Source: Saprospiraceae bacterium (lineage in GTDB: Bacteria; Bacteroidota; Bacteroidia; Chitinophagales; Saprospiraceae). Taken from it: a stretch of 64,000 nt of DNA. The DNA is taken from assembly GCA_022841345.1 (NCBI GenBank), contig JALHRR010000006.1, positions 62,001-126,000 on the forward strand, given 5' to 3'. The notes beneath the pieces were generated by a model. It ran no database searches and was not told where the DNA came from. It worked only from the letters and a program-made list of their open reading frames with translations. Positions within the stretch are counted from its first letter, which is position 1, and each line of letters begins with the position of its first letter. Position numbers and translations under genes: made by a program. Shown piece after piece: positions 35,773 to 44,551 of this stretch.

Positions 35773-38100
35773 ATGATTCGAAGCTTACTACCTGTTCTTG
35801 TCGCAATTAGTGGAATATTTGCATCGCATACTTCATCCGCACAGGGCCTGAATAAAATTGGAGATTGGGGAATCCTGCTACCCCTGTTGTACGGACCTTC
35901 CGTTGCTCAGTCTACCGAACATATTTACTACTCTTCAGATCAAAGTCTGTTAATTATTAATAAGGAGGATGGAGCGTATAATCAACTTTCTAAAGTAGAC
36001 GGGCTTTCCGGGGCAGACCTGAGCTCGGTGCAGTATAACGCATCTTCAGAGAGTCTCATTATTGCCTATCAAAATGCCAATATTGATGTGATCAAAGAAG
36101 GCAAAATTTATAATTTCAATCAGATACGCAATAACCTGAGTATCATTGGGGATAAATCCATTTATCGTTTGTCAAATGGGAAAAACCAAAGCGTTTACCT
36201 CTCCTCAGGCTTCGGATTGGTGCAGATGAATCTGGAAGTTCCTGAGTTTGGATTTACGACATTTACCAATATGAGGGTCTTTGATTTTGCAGAATCTGCA
36301 GATGATTATTTTATGGGTACTCAGGATGGATTGTATCTGCTAAAGAATGCTGCAACAGCAAACCCCTCTGATTTTAACAGCTGGACTTATCTGGGTGCAG
36401 ATGCTGGTTTGCCTGAAGGATTTAGTGCGACACATTTAGAATATTGGAATGGGAGTATTTATGTTGTAATTAATAACAGCATTTACAGATCTTCTACCGG
36501 AAATGATTTTGAATTGTTTTTCAATTTGCCGGGGTATTCTATCGAGTTTGTCAGTTCAGCTACCAACCCATTAAGTGTTGGTTTGCTTTGCAACAATGGT
36601 TGCCCGGCAAAGGTGATTTTGCTGAACGAAGATGCAGAGAGAACAGATCTTCCTGATTTTTGTGTAGGTCTGCCAAGAGATGCCATTCAGGATCAGTCAG
36701 GAAGAATTTGGCTGGCAGATGGGTTTGGAGATTACAGAAGAGTGGAATCTGACCTGCAATCCTGTACACGATTAACTTACAATGCAATTCAGTCCAACAA
36801 TGTGACGGACATTGAAGCGAAGGGAAACAAACTAGCTGTTGCAACGGGAGGGATGTCACCCAATACCAGTAATTTGTTTCGAACAAGTGGTTTCATGATC
36901 CGTGAGAATAATGAATGGAAATCATATAATAAGTTTACCGTTCCTGAATTTGGCGATAGCATGCGGGATGTCAGGGACGTCCTGAGGGTTACATTTCATC
37001 CCAAGTCTGATACTTTATTCGTAGGAATATATTACTCAGGATTGGTCAAGTGGAATAGTATTGATGACTTTATAGTTTACGATGAAACCAATTCTTCGCT
37101 GAAGAAAGGTGTGGGCGATCCCAACAGAATTCGTGTATCGGGTTTGGCATGGGACAGCAAAACTAATTTATGGATTTCTCAATATGACGCTGCTCAACCT
37201 ATATCAGTATATAAGACTGATGGTACTTTTCAGGGATTTAATTCTCCCGGAACTATAGAACTTTTGGATGTGGTGGTGGATCAATTTGACAACAAATGGT
37301 TCAGAGTTTTTAAAAATGGTTTGCTGGTATTCAATGAGGGGGCTGATATCAATAATCCTGCCGGTTATAAGTACAGGCACATTACGACCTCCAACAGTAA
37401 TCTTCCCAATTCCACTGTGAATTGTATGCATGTTGATCTGGATGGCAGTGTTTGGGTAGGTACAGATGCTGGAATTATGGTATTTGAATGCGGCTCAGAT
37501 CCATTTGATGCTGAGAGATGTAAGGGAACCGACAGACGTCTGGAGCAGGATGGATTCGGTGCTATTTTGCTGGAAACGGAAACCATAAGAGCCATTGCGA
37601 CGGATGGTGCAAACCGGAAATGGATAGGAACCACCAATGGAATTTTTGTTCAATCACCTTCGGGTAATGATCCTGTTTACAATTTCAATGTAAGCAATTC
37701 ACCCTTGCTGGATAATAGCATTACAGAAATTTATATTAATCCGGAGGATGGTCTCGTGTATATTGCCTCGGACAAGGGCATTCAGACATTTAAAGGGGAT
37801 GCACTCAGCGCTACTCCCGGATTTCAATCGGATGTATATGCTTATCCGAATCCTGTCAGACCTGATTATAGCGGACCGATTGCGATAAAAGGACTTGCGC
37901 GGGATGCCAATATCAAAATAACTGATATGGAAGGCCGGTTGGTTTTTGAGAGCAGAGCGCTGGGCGGACAAGCCATTTGGGATGGGAATGATTTCAATGG
38001 GCAACGGGTGTCCAGTGGTGTGTATTTAGTATTTGCTACTTATACAAAGAATCCGGAATTTCCTCAGACACATGTCACTAAAGTGGTGGTGATTAACTAA
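35773..38100 (+). CDS. PorZ-like T9SS beta-propeller protein
   Basis: 775 residues from the ATG at 35773, which places a good signal peptide (MIRSLLPVLVAISGIFASHTSSAQ) at the start; a TTG 48 nt upstream is unlikely. The N-terminal IGDWGILLPLLYGPSVAQ and LLIINKEDGAYNQLSKVDGL stretches match PorZ, which has two seven-bladed propellers (here with GLVKWNS, NKWFRVFKNGLLVF, VWVGTDAGIMVF, KWIGTTNGIFV blades) and a CTD-like beta-sandwich (VYAYPNPVRPDYSGPI to KVVVIN). PorZ is an outer-membrane-surface component of type IX secretion that binds A-LPS and helps attach cargo. The gene ends directly at the bshA stop, convergent. Confidence 0.82.
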   Translation: MIRSLLPVLVAISGIFASHTSSAQGLNKIGDWGILLPLLYGPSVAQSTEHIYYSSDQSLLIINKEDGAYNQLSKVDGLSGADLSSVQYNASSESLIIAYQNANIDVIKEGKIYNFNQIRNNLSIIGDKSIYRLSNGKNQSVYLSSGFGLVQMNLEVPEFGFTTFTNMRVFDFAESADDYFMGTQDGLYLLKNAATANPSDFNSWTYLGADAGLPEGFSATHLEYWNGSIYVVINNSIYRSSTGNDFELFFNLPGYSIEFVSSATNPLSVGLLCNNGCPAKVILLNEDAERTDLPDFCVGLPRDAIQDQSGRIWLADGFGDYRRVESDLQSCTRLTYNAIQSNNVTDIEAKGNKLAVATGGMSPNTSNLFRTSGFMIRENNEWKSYNKFTVPEFGDSMRDVRDVLRVTFHPKSDTLFVGIYYSGLVKWNSIDDFIVYDETNSSLKKGVGDPNRIRVSGLAWDSKTNLWISQYDAAQPISVYKTDGTFQGFNSPGTIELLDVVVDQFDNKWFRVFKNGLLVFNEGADINNPAGYKYRHITTSNSNLPNSTVNCMHVDLDGSVWVGTDAGIMVFECGSDPFDAERCKGTDRRLEQDGFGAILLETETIRAIATDGANRKWIGTTNGIFVQSPSGNDPVYNFNVSNSPLLDNSITEIYINPEDGLVYIASDKGIQTFKGDALSATPGFQSDVYAYPNPVRPDYSGPIAIKGLARDANIKITDMEGRLVFESRALGGQAIWDGNDFNGQRVSSGVYLVFATYTKNPEFPQTHVTKVVVIN

Positions 38101-39246
38101 TCAGCCCACCTGTTGTATCCGCGATTGCTCTATGACTTCCCGGTAATAGTCCTCATACTGAGGCAGGATGTATTGCAGATCAAATTTCTTGGCGTGTTCC
38201 AGCGCATTGTTTTTAAATTCAGACAGTTTTTCCTCATCGCTCAGAAGTAAAATGGATTTTGCTGCCATGTCTGCGGTATCTCCTATTTTGCAGATATATC
38301 CGGTCACACCATTTACATTCACCTCAGGAAGACCTCCTGCATTACTGGAGATGATAGGAACTTCACAAGCCATGGCTTCCAGTGCTGCCAAACCGAAACT
38401 TTCATTTTCTGAAGGTATCAGAAACAAATCACTCACAGCCAGAATTTCCTCCACTGCATCCTGCTTACCCAGGAAACGGACATCAGCAGATAAATTCAGC
38501 TTCCGAACCAATCGCTCCATGTTTGTTCGCTCAGGACCATCTCCGATTAACAAGAGTTTGCTGGGAATGGATTTGAGGATTTCATAGAAGACCTGAATGA
38601 CGTCTTCCACTCTTTTTACCTTTCTAAAATTGGAAACATGAACCAGAATCTTTTCACCTTCCGGCGCAATGGCCATCTTGAAATGGTCTTTATTTTTCTT
38701 TTGAAATCTGGAGAAATCAACAAAATTGTAAATGACTCTAATCTCTTTTTCTATGTCAAACAAACTATTGGTTTTGTCTTTCAGATATTGAGAAACTGCT
38801 GTGATTCCGTCCGATTTATTCATGCTGAATGTGACAACGGGGGAGAAGGATTTGTCATGACCTACCAGTGTAATATCAGTCCCATGAAGGGTCGTGACCA
38901 CAGGAATATATTTACCATGTGCCAGCAGGATTTTCTTGGCGAGATAGGCGACTGAGGCGTGAGGAATCGCATAATGAACATGCAATAAATCTAATTTCTC
39001 GTACAAAACTACATCTACAATTTTGCTGGCTAGTGCTGTTTCATAAGGAGCGTATTCAAAGAGAGGATAATCCATTGCCTCCACCTCATGCAGATATACA
39101 TTTTCCTGAAATGAAGATAAACGAACAGGTCTGTTGTATGTAATGAAATGAACCTGATGACCATTTCTGGCCAATCCTAATCCAAGCTCAGTTGCGAGAA
39201 CTCCGCTTCCTCCATATGTGGGGTAACAAACAATTCCAATCTTCAT
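38101..39246 (-). CDS. bshA: N-acetyl-alpha-D-glucosaminyl L-malate synthase
   Basis: 381 residues, GT4 family. First enzyme of bacillithiol synthesis; joins UDP-GlcNAc and malate. The opening MKIGIVCYPTYGGSGVLATELG and HFITYNRPVRLSSFQENVYLHEVE are characteristic of BshA. The GT4 nucleotide-binding part includes LLIGDGPER, FLGKQDAVEEILAVSDLFLIPSENESFG and LEAMACEVPIISSNAGGLPE with the EX7E-type acid residues. Bacillithiol replaces glutathione in many Bacteroidota; bshB and bshC are not in this window. The stop codon abuts that of the PorZ-like gene. Confidence 0.95.
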   Translation of the reverse strand: MKIGIVCYPTYGGSGVLATELGLGLARNGHQVHFITYNRPVRLSSFQENVYLHEVEAMDYPLFEYAPYETALASKIVDVVLYEKLDLLHVHYAIPHASVAYLAKKILLAHGKYIPVVTTLHGTDITLVGHDKSFSPVVTFSMNKSDGITAVSQYLKDKTNSLFDIEKEIRVIYNFVDFSRFQKKNKDHFKMAIAPEGEKILVHVSNFRKVKRVEDVIQVFYEILKSIPSKLLLIGDGPERTNMERLVRKLNLSADVRFLGKQDAVEEILAVSDLFLIPSENESFGLAALEAMACEVPIISSNAGGLPEVNVNGVTGYICKIGDTADMAAKSILLLSDEEKLSEFKNNALEHAKKFDLQYILPQYEDYYREVIEQSRIQQVG

Positions 39247-39305
39247 AAAAGGGTGATTACAGTATTCTCGTTACGAAACAGAACAATTGATTTTATGTTG
39301 ACTTC

Positions 39306-39338
39306 AAAATTGAATTAAAATTGAATTAAAATTGAATT
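39306..39338. repeat. Short tandem repeat (AAAATTGAATT x3)
   Basis: Three exact 11-nt units and a partial fourth, in the divergent gap between bshA and the MerR-type gene. Possibly part of their promoters; not conserved elsewhere in the window. Confidence 0.6.
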
Positions 39339-39482
39339 AGAATTGGAGATCGGGAGGCTTAGCATTGAACAGTCATATTGTAATTGTGTTGTCAAGTGGT
39401 TCCGAAAAAAAACAAAAAGCAAAGATCTAATGTTATAACGGATTGGCTTAGTATTAATTTTGACTAATTAAACCTGCAGATA

Positions 39483-40406
39483 TTGGCTATTTATTCCATA
39501 AAAGATTTGGAAAAATTATCGGGCATCAAGGCCCACACACTGCGGATATGGGAAAAGCGCTACAATTTGATCAATCCACAGCGAACGGATACTAATATCC
39601 GGTACTATCTGGATGAAGATCTTAAGAGATTGTTGAACATTGCGCTGCTGAATAGATTTGGAGTGAAAATTTCAAAAATTGCAGAGATGTCCGATGAAGA
39701 TATTGCACTGCAAGTCTCATTTGTCTCGGACAGAACCAATGAATCAGATACTCAGCTGGATGCACTCACCATTTCTATGATAGAGATGGATGAAGTGAAA
39801 TTTCATAAAATAATTACGCAGAAAATAGATCAGATAGGGTTTGAGCGAACAATGATGGATGTGATTTATCCTTTTCTGGATAAACTAAGTGTTCTATGGT
39901 TTACCGGTTCCATCAATGTTGCGCAGGAAAATTTTATGGCCAACCTTATTAAGCAAAAAATATATGTGGCTATTGATCAGTTGGGTGTTAATACCTCCAG
40001 TGATCAGAAGAAGGTGTTACTATATCTTCCTGAAGGGGAAATTCAGGAATTAAGCTTGCTGTTTATACATTATTTGTTCAGAGAAAGGCAATTTTGTGTT
40101 GTCAATATTGGAAGCGGGAATTCATTCGATGACTTGAGAGGTGCATGTGAAATTCATCATCCGGATTATATTTTTACCATCATTAATGAGCCCAGACATC
40201 GCCAGTCCATTCAGGACTATGTGAATAAAATTTCTGATTTCTTCAGTGATTCGATCGTGATCTTTTCAGGCTTTCAAGTGATTCAAAGCAATATGAAATC
40301 CAATAAAAATTACCTGATCATGCAAAGCCTTGAAGATCTGTTCACAACACTAAACCGGCAGGAACTACCGGAAATGCCCGGTGAATCTCACAGCAGGGGC
40401 AATTAA
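39483..40406 (+). CDS. MerR family regulator with B12-binding-like domain
   Basis: 307 residues with a TTG start: MAIYSIKDLEKLSGIKAHTLRIWEKRY is exactly where related proteins begin, and no ATG fits. The winged-helix MerR domain (residues 1-70) has the HTLRIWEKRYNLI recognition stretch and YYLDEDLKRLLNI. A helical domain (about 100-180) and a Rossmann-like cobalamin-binding domain (about 185-290) follow, as in CarH/LitR light or B12 sensors. The DxHxxG cobalamin motif is not visible; LYLPEGEIQELSLLFIHYLF stands at its place, as in many Bacteroidota members, so cofactor binding is uncertain. Related proteins regulate carotenoid or stress genes. Confidence 0.88.
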   Translation: MAIYSIKDLEKLSGIKAHTLRIWEKRYNLINPQRTDTNIRYYLDEDLKRLLNIALLNRFGVKISKIAEMSDEDIALQVSFVSDRTNESDTQLDALTISMIEMDEVKFHKIITQKIDQIGFERTMMDVIYPFLDKLSVLWFTGSINVAQENFMANLIKQKIYVAIDQLGVNTSSDQKKVLLYLPEGEIQELSLLFIHYLFRERQFCVVNIGSGNSFDDLRGACEIHHPDYIFTIINEPRHRQSIQDYVNKISDFFSDSIVIFSGFQVIQSNMKSNKNYLIMQSLEDLFTTLNRQELPEMPGESHSRGN

Positions 40407-40565
40407 ACGTTATTCTTTAAATATTCGTATCTTATTTAATTAGCCCTTTCGGGCGACGGCTTTAGAACATATGTAAGGGTATTTCCCCAATGAATTTTGT
40501 GATAGGACAAACCATTATTGCTTAATGGCGTTTTATTTTAACAAAGCAAAAAAAAAAACAAAAGT

Positions 40566-41222
40566 ATGAAACAATCAAAATGGTTTGTGTTGGCTTTAAT
40601 GTTAACAGCAGGTATGGCCTGTTCATCTGGCCCTGAAGGTGAGAATGTAGAATCAGAGGACGCTACGGGTGAAGCTGCAAGCGGAGGTTCTGTGGTTTAT
40701 TCGCTCGACACCGGTGTGATTTTTTGGAATGCTGCTAAACCTACGGGTAAGCACAATGGGACTGTAAATATGTCTCAGGCTGAGCTGGGTGTAGAAGATG
40801 GAGAATTAGTGAGTGGAAGCTTTACTATGGATATGACGACCCTTGTTAATTCAGATTTGACAGCAGATACTGGTAAAGGAGATCTGGAAGAGCACCTGAA
40901 AAGTGGTGACTTTTTTGATGTGGCTAATCACCCAAATGCAACTTTTGTTATCTCAAAGGTAGAGCCTGCAACTGCTGCGGGTGTGACTCATAATGTAACA
41001 GGAGATCTGACAATCAAGGGTAATTCAAAAAGTATTACAATACCGGCGGAAATCGTTTTTGAAGGTGATGTCATGAGAATAAAAACGAATGATTTCACCA
41101 TTAATCGTACTGAATGGGATCTTAAATATGGTTCCGGTACTATTGGAACGTTGCAGGATAAATTAATTTATGACGAAGTGGGTCTGGCCGTTAATCTTAC
41201 TGCAAAGAAGCCTCAGATGTAG
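40566..41222 (+). CDS. YceI family lipoprotein
   Basis: 218 residues. A lipoprotein signal with lipobox AGMAC (Cys20) is followed by a short acidic linker (EGENVESEDATGEA) and the YceI lipocalin-like beta barrel: VVYSLDTGVIFWNAAKPTGK, GSFTMDMTTLVNSDL, DLEEHLKSGDFFDVANHPNA, TFVISKVEP and GDLTIKGNSKSI. YceI domains bind isoprenoid quinones or similar hydrophobic molecules in a pocket. Position in the outer or inner membrane is not decidable. A terminator follows at 41247. The upstream gene is separated by 159 nt. Confidence 0.9.
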   Translation: MKQSKWFVLALMLTAGMACSSGPEGENVESEDATGEAASGGSVVYSLDTGVIFWNAAKPTGKHNGTVNMSQAELGVEDGELVSGSFTMDMTTLVNSDLTADTGKGDLEEHLKSGDFFDVANHPNATFVISKVEPATAAGVTHNVTGDLTIKGNSKSITIPAEIVFEGDVMRIKTNDFTINRTEWDLKYGSGTIGTLQDKLIYDEVGLAVNLTAKKPQM

Positions 41223-41246
41223 AAGTATTCTAAAGATATTATTATG

Positions 41247-41278
41247 AAGCCTCTGAAGATTTTCAGGGGCTTTTTTTC
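41247..41278 (+). terminator. Rho-independent terminator after the YceI gene
   Basis: Stem AAGCCtCTGAA / TTTCAGgGGCTT with a 3-nt loop and a run of seven T, 24 nt after the stop codon. Confidence 0.8.
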
Positions 41279-41625
41279 TTTAATTTTTATACAAAAAAAT
41301 TTCCTCCTCAGGAATCTATTTTATGACCAAAATGTCAAACTCACACGTGCATGAGAAATTAATTCAGAAATAAACCACTTATTTGTTTTAGTACAATGCT
41401 GAATTTTATAAATTTCGTATATAATTGGACGAATTACCTTACGATAGCAGCATTATCAAATTCTGGCTTTTCTTAATTCTGCTTTGAGTTAATTCCATTG
41501 GAAAATGCTCAAAATGCTGTTGGCAGGCTAAGAGACTCTAACACCATAATTAATCTGTTAGCCAGGTATAATCTTTTAAGAATCACTGCAGCCGGACAAT
41601 ATAAAATCTTCAATGACAAGATCTT
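41279..41625. other. Intergenic stretch, no gene seen
   Basis: 347 nt, AT-rich. It must hold the promoter for the comF-like gene, but I find no consensus match. No reading frame of note on either strand. Confidence 0.4.
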
Positions 41626-42324
41626 ATGGTAATCAAAAAATATATTAAGGGCCTGGTTGGTTTATTCTTCCCGGATCTTTGTCTGGCCTGCAGGAAGGAA
41701 CATCCTATTGATGGAAGTCTTTTTTGTGTCAGGTGTGAAGTAGAAATGCCATATTGTAATTTTGAAGATCTCAGGAGCAATGAAGCCTTCATGAGAATCG
41801 CCGGACGGCTGCCCATCAAGCATGCTTCCTCTCATGTATATTTTAAAACAGATAATATTGTTCAGCAAATTCTTCATGCATTGAAGTATGAGGGCAAGGA
41901 AGAAATTGGTTTATCCATGGGAAGGTTTCATGCAGCTCAGATGAAGCCGATGCTGATGGATTATCCGGATATCATCGTTCCTGTACCATTACATCCGAAG
42001 AAGAAACATCTCAGAGGTTATAATCAAAGTGAAATTTACGCCAGAGGGCTGGCAATGGGTCTCAACATTCCTGTTTATCCAAATATTCTGAAAAGAAAGA
42101 AATTCACCGAATCACAGACAAAAATGAATAAGACTGAGCGATTGAGAAATGTGTCAGAAGGATTTGAGTTAAAAAATCCGGGTCAAATCAATAACAAACA
42201 CATTTTATTAGTCGATGATGTCCTGACTTCAGGAGCTACCCTTGAAGCATGCGGACTTCCACTTCTTAAAATACCGGGTGTGAGCTTAAGTGTCGCTACT
42301 CTTGCATTAGCCGATAACTGGTAA
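41626..42324 (+). CDS. ComF family protein (phosphoribosyltransferase fold)
   Basis: 232 residues. An N-terminal zinc-ribbon-like stretch (LCLACRKEHP and CVRCE, residues about 18-45) precedes the phosphoribosyltransferase domain: VPVPLHPKKKHLRGYNQSE and ILLVDDVLTSGATLEACG, the PRPP-binding loop. Homologues take part in DNA uptake for natural transformation (ComF/GntX/DprA-associated). Enzymatic activity is not shown in the family. The gene stands alone between terminator and aminotransferase. Confidence 0.9.
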   Translation: MVIKKYIKGLVGLFFPDLCLACRKEHPIDGSLFCVRCEVEMPYCNFEDLRSNEAFMRIAGRLPIKHASSHVYFKTDNIVQQILHALKYEGKEEIGLSMGRFHAAQMKPMLMDYPDIIVPVPLHPKKKHLRGYNQSEIYARGLAMGLNIPVYPNILKRKKFTESQTKMNKTERLRNVSEGFELKNPGQINNKHILLVDDVLTSGATLEACGLPLLKIPGVSLSVATLALADNW

Positions 42325-42520
42325 GTTTTGAAATTAGTTGCTATTGAAGTGGACCCATCCTTATCAATCCTATCAATCTACCTCAATCTCCTCAAACTCC
42401 CAACAAATTACTCACACTCTCAACCTCAATCTTCTTCAATCTTACCCAATCAATCATCATTCTGTGTAATTTTGCTCCTTCAATAGTTAATACATTAAAT
42501 AATAATTGAATATAAATTAA

Positions 42521-43744
42521 ATGCCAAAGGTTTCGCACAGGGGTAGTACTATGCCGGATAGTCCCATCAGAAAACTGGATAAGTATGCAAGTGAAGCAAA
42601 GGAACGAGGTATAAAAGTAATCCATCTAAATATTGGACAACCTGATATAGCATCGCATCCTGCTGCTTTAAAGGCAATTGCGGAGTATACATCTGAGATT
42701 TTAGCATATACACCTTCTCCCGGGATAATGGATTTGCGGATTCAGATGGCCAAATACTATAATAGAATGGATATCAGGGTAGCGCCAGAAAACATCCTGG
42801 TGATGGCAGGAGGTTCAGAAGCGCTTTGTTTTACAATGATGAGTATCTTCGATGAAGGCGATGAATTGATTGCGCCGGAGCCGCTTTATGCCAACTTTTT
42901 GGCATTCGCACATATGGCAGGAGCTACGCTTGTTCCCGTTAGTTCTGATATACATTCAGGTTTTGAATTGCCTCATGTATCCAGGTTTGAAGAAAAAATA
43001 GGCCCACGCACGAAAGCAATTCTCCTGTGTAATCCTTCCAATCCAACGGGATATGTTTACTCTCAAGCCGAGCTGCATGATATTGCTCAATTGGTTTTGA
43101 AGCATGACCTTTTTCTGATAGTGGATGAAGTCTACCGGGAATTCTTTTATGGTGAAGTAAATATTATGTCCGCTCTCAATTTGGAAAGTCTGGAACAACA
43201 TGTGATCGTCTGTGATTCTGCTTCTAAAAGATTCAGTCTCTGCGGCGTAAGGTTGGGGAATGTTGTATGCAGAAATAAAGCTGTGTTGGATACGATTAAT
43301 AAATATTCCCAGGCTCGCTTAAGTGCACCATTGATGGCTCAGGTGGCAGGCATTGCGGCTTACAAAGCTGAAGGATCCTATTTTGAAGAAATCAGGAAGA
43401 CATATAGAAAAAGAAGAGATTACCTCCATTCCCGATTGTGTGGAATTCCGGGTGTAGTGGCACCTTTACCGGAAGGAGCATTTTATATCATGGCCAGATT
43501 GCCGGTAGCAGACACGGAGGCTTTTTGTAAATGGCTGTTAACTGATTTTTCATTGAATGGATATACACTGATGATGGCACCTGCTTCAGGATTTTACATC
43601 ACCCCGGGTCAGGGAAGAGAGGAAGTACGTCTGGCTTATGTTCTGGATGAATCTGCCATTGATATAGCTATGAATTGTTTGGAGAAAGCCCTGGAAACAT
43701 ACAGATTATTGGAACCGGTAACAGATACAGTTTATCTCATTTAA
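42521..43744 (+). CDS. Pyridoxal-phosphate aminotransferase, class I/II (AspC-like)
   Basis: 407 residues. The fold-type I aminotransferase motifs are present: HLNIGQPDIASHPAALKAI (N-terminal substrate region), LAYTPSPGIMDLR, LLCNPSNPTGYVYS with the PLP-phosphate-binding asparagine, DEVYREFFYGE, and Schiff-base lysine in CDSASKRFSLCGVRLG (about 232). The final part LAYVLDESAIDIAM has the substrate carboxylate arginine. The closest match is the AspC-like family; aspartate versus aromatic or LL-DAP specificity cannot be read. proB follows 13 nt later on the same strand, so they are probably co-transcribed. Confidence 0.9.
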   Translation: MPKVSHRGSTMPDSPIRKLDKYASEAKERGIKVIHLNIGQPDIASHPAALKAIAEYTSEILAYTPSPGIMDLRIQMAKYYNRMDIRVAPENILVMAGGSEALCFTMMSIFDEGDELIAPEPLYANFLAFAHMAGATLVPVSSDIHSGFELPHVSRFEEKIGPRTKAILLCNPSNPTGYVYSQAELHDIAQLVLKHDLFLIVDEVYREFFYGEVNIMSALNLESLEQHVIVCDSASKRFSLCGVRLGNVVCRNKAVLDTINKYSQARLSAPLMAQVAGIAAYKAEGSYFEEIRKTYRKRRDYLHSRLCGIPGVVAPLPEGAFYIMARLPVADTEAFCKWLLTDFSLNGYTLMMAPASGFYITPGQGREEVRLAYVLDESAIDIAMNCLEKALETYRLLEPVTDTVYLI

Positions 43745-43757
43745 TCTTAATATTCAA

Positions 43758-44537
43758 ATGAAAGATAATCAGAGAATTGTAGTAAAAGTAGGAACAAATG
43801 TTCTTACTACTGCTGAGGGCAATTTGGATCTGGAAACTTTGGGAAATCTGGTAGATCAGATCGCTCAACTTCAGGGTGCGGGATATCAGATGTTGCTGGT
43901 AAGTTCAGGAGCAGTAGGGGCAGGGAAATCAGTTTTCAATTTTAAAGATACCGGTGACAAAATTGCTTCCAGACAAGTCTATTCTTCGATCGGACAGATA
44001 TTATTGATTCATGAATATTATCAGCGATTCAGGGAACATCACATTTTTTGTAGTCAGGTCCTGGCGACAAAGGAAGATTTTCGGGGTAAGACACATTATG
44101 CTAATATGTCTCATTGCATAGAGAACTTGCTCTCTCAGGGAGTTGTCCCGGTAATCAATGAAAATGATGTGGTGGCCATTGATGAGCTGATGTTTACTGA
44201 CAATGATGAGCTGGCGGGTTTGATGGCACAGATGGTGAAGGCGGATAGATTGATTATTCTTTCGAATGTAAAAGGCATCTTCAATGGTGCTCCGGATCAT
44301 CCTGAAAGTAAAATCATATCCTTCATTCAGGCACAGGAGATTTCTTCTATTTCTGAATTCATTCAGGAGCAAACTTCATCAGGTGGCAGAGGCGGTATGG
44401 TTTCCAAATTCAACACGGCAAGGAAAGCAATTCGCAAAGGTATTCAGGTGCAAATTGCTCATGGAAAAGTACCCAATATCCTTTTGAGACTGCTGGCAGG
44501 GGAGGAGATCGGGACTACTTTTGTGCCCAGAGACTGA
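43758..44537 (+). CDS. proB: Glutamate 5-kinase, short form without PUA domain
   Basis: 259 residues. First enzyme of proline synthesis: phosphorylates the gamma-carboxyl of glutamate. The amino-acid kinase fold is clear: VVKVGTNVLTTAEG, LLVSSGAVGAGKS, INENDVVAIDELMFTDNDELAGL and SNVKGIFNGAPDHPESK; SGGRGGMVSKFNTARKAI matches the terminal nucleotide-binding segment. The C-terminal PUA domain of the E. coli enzyme is missing, as is usual for this type in Bacteroidota. proA is not adjacent. It follows the aminotransferase gene by 13 nt and converges with the next gene, 14 nt gap. Confidence 0.93.
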   Translation: MKDNQRIVVKVGTNVLTTAEGNLDLETLGNLVDQIAQLQGAGYQMLLVSSGAVGAGKSVFNFKDTGDKIASRQVYSSIGQILLIHEYYQRFREHHIFCSQVLATKEDFRGKTHYANMSHCIENLLSQGVVPVINENDVVAIDELMFTDNDELAGLMAQMVKADRLIILSNVKGIFNGAPDHPESKIISFIQAQEISSISEFIQEQTSSGGRGGMVSKFNTARKAIRKGIQVQIAHGKVPNILLRLLAGEEIGTTFVPRD

Positions 44538-44551
44538 GAAAATATTTTAAT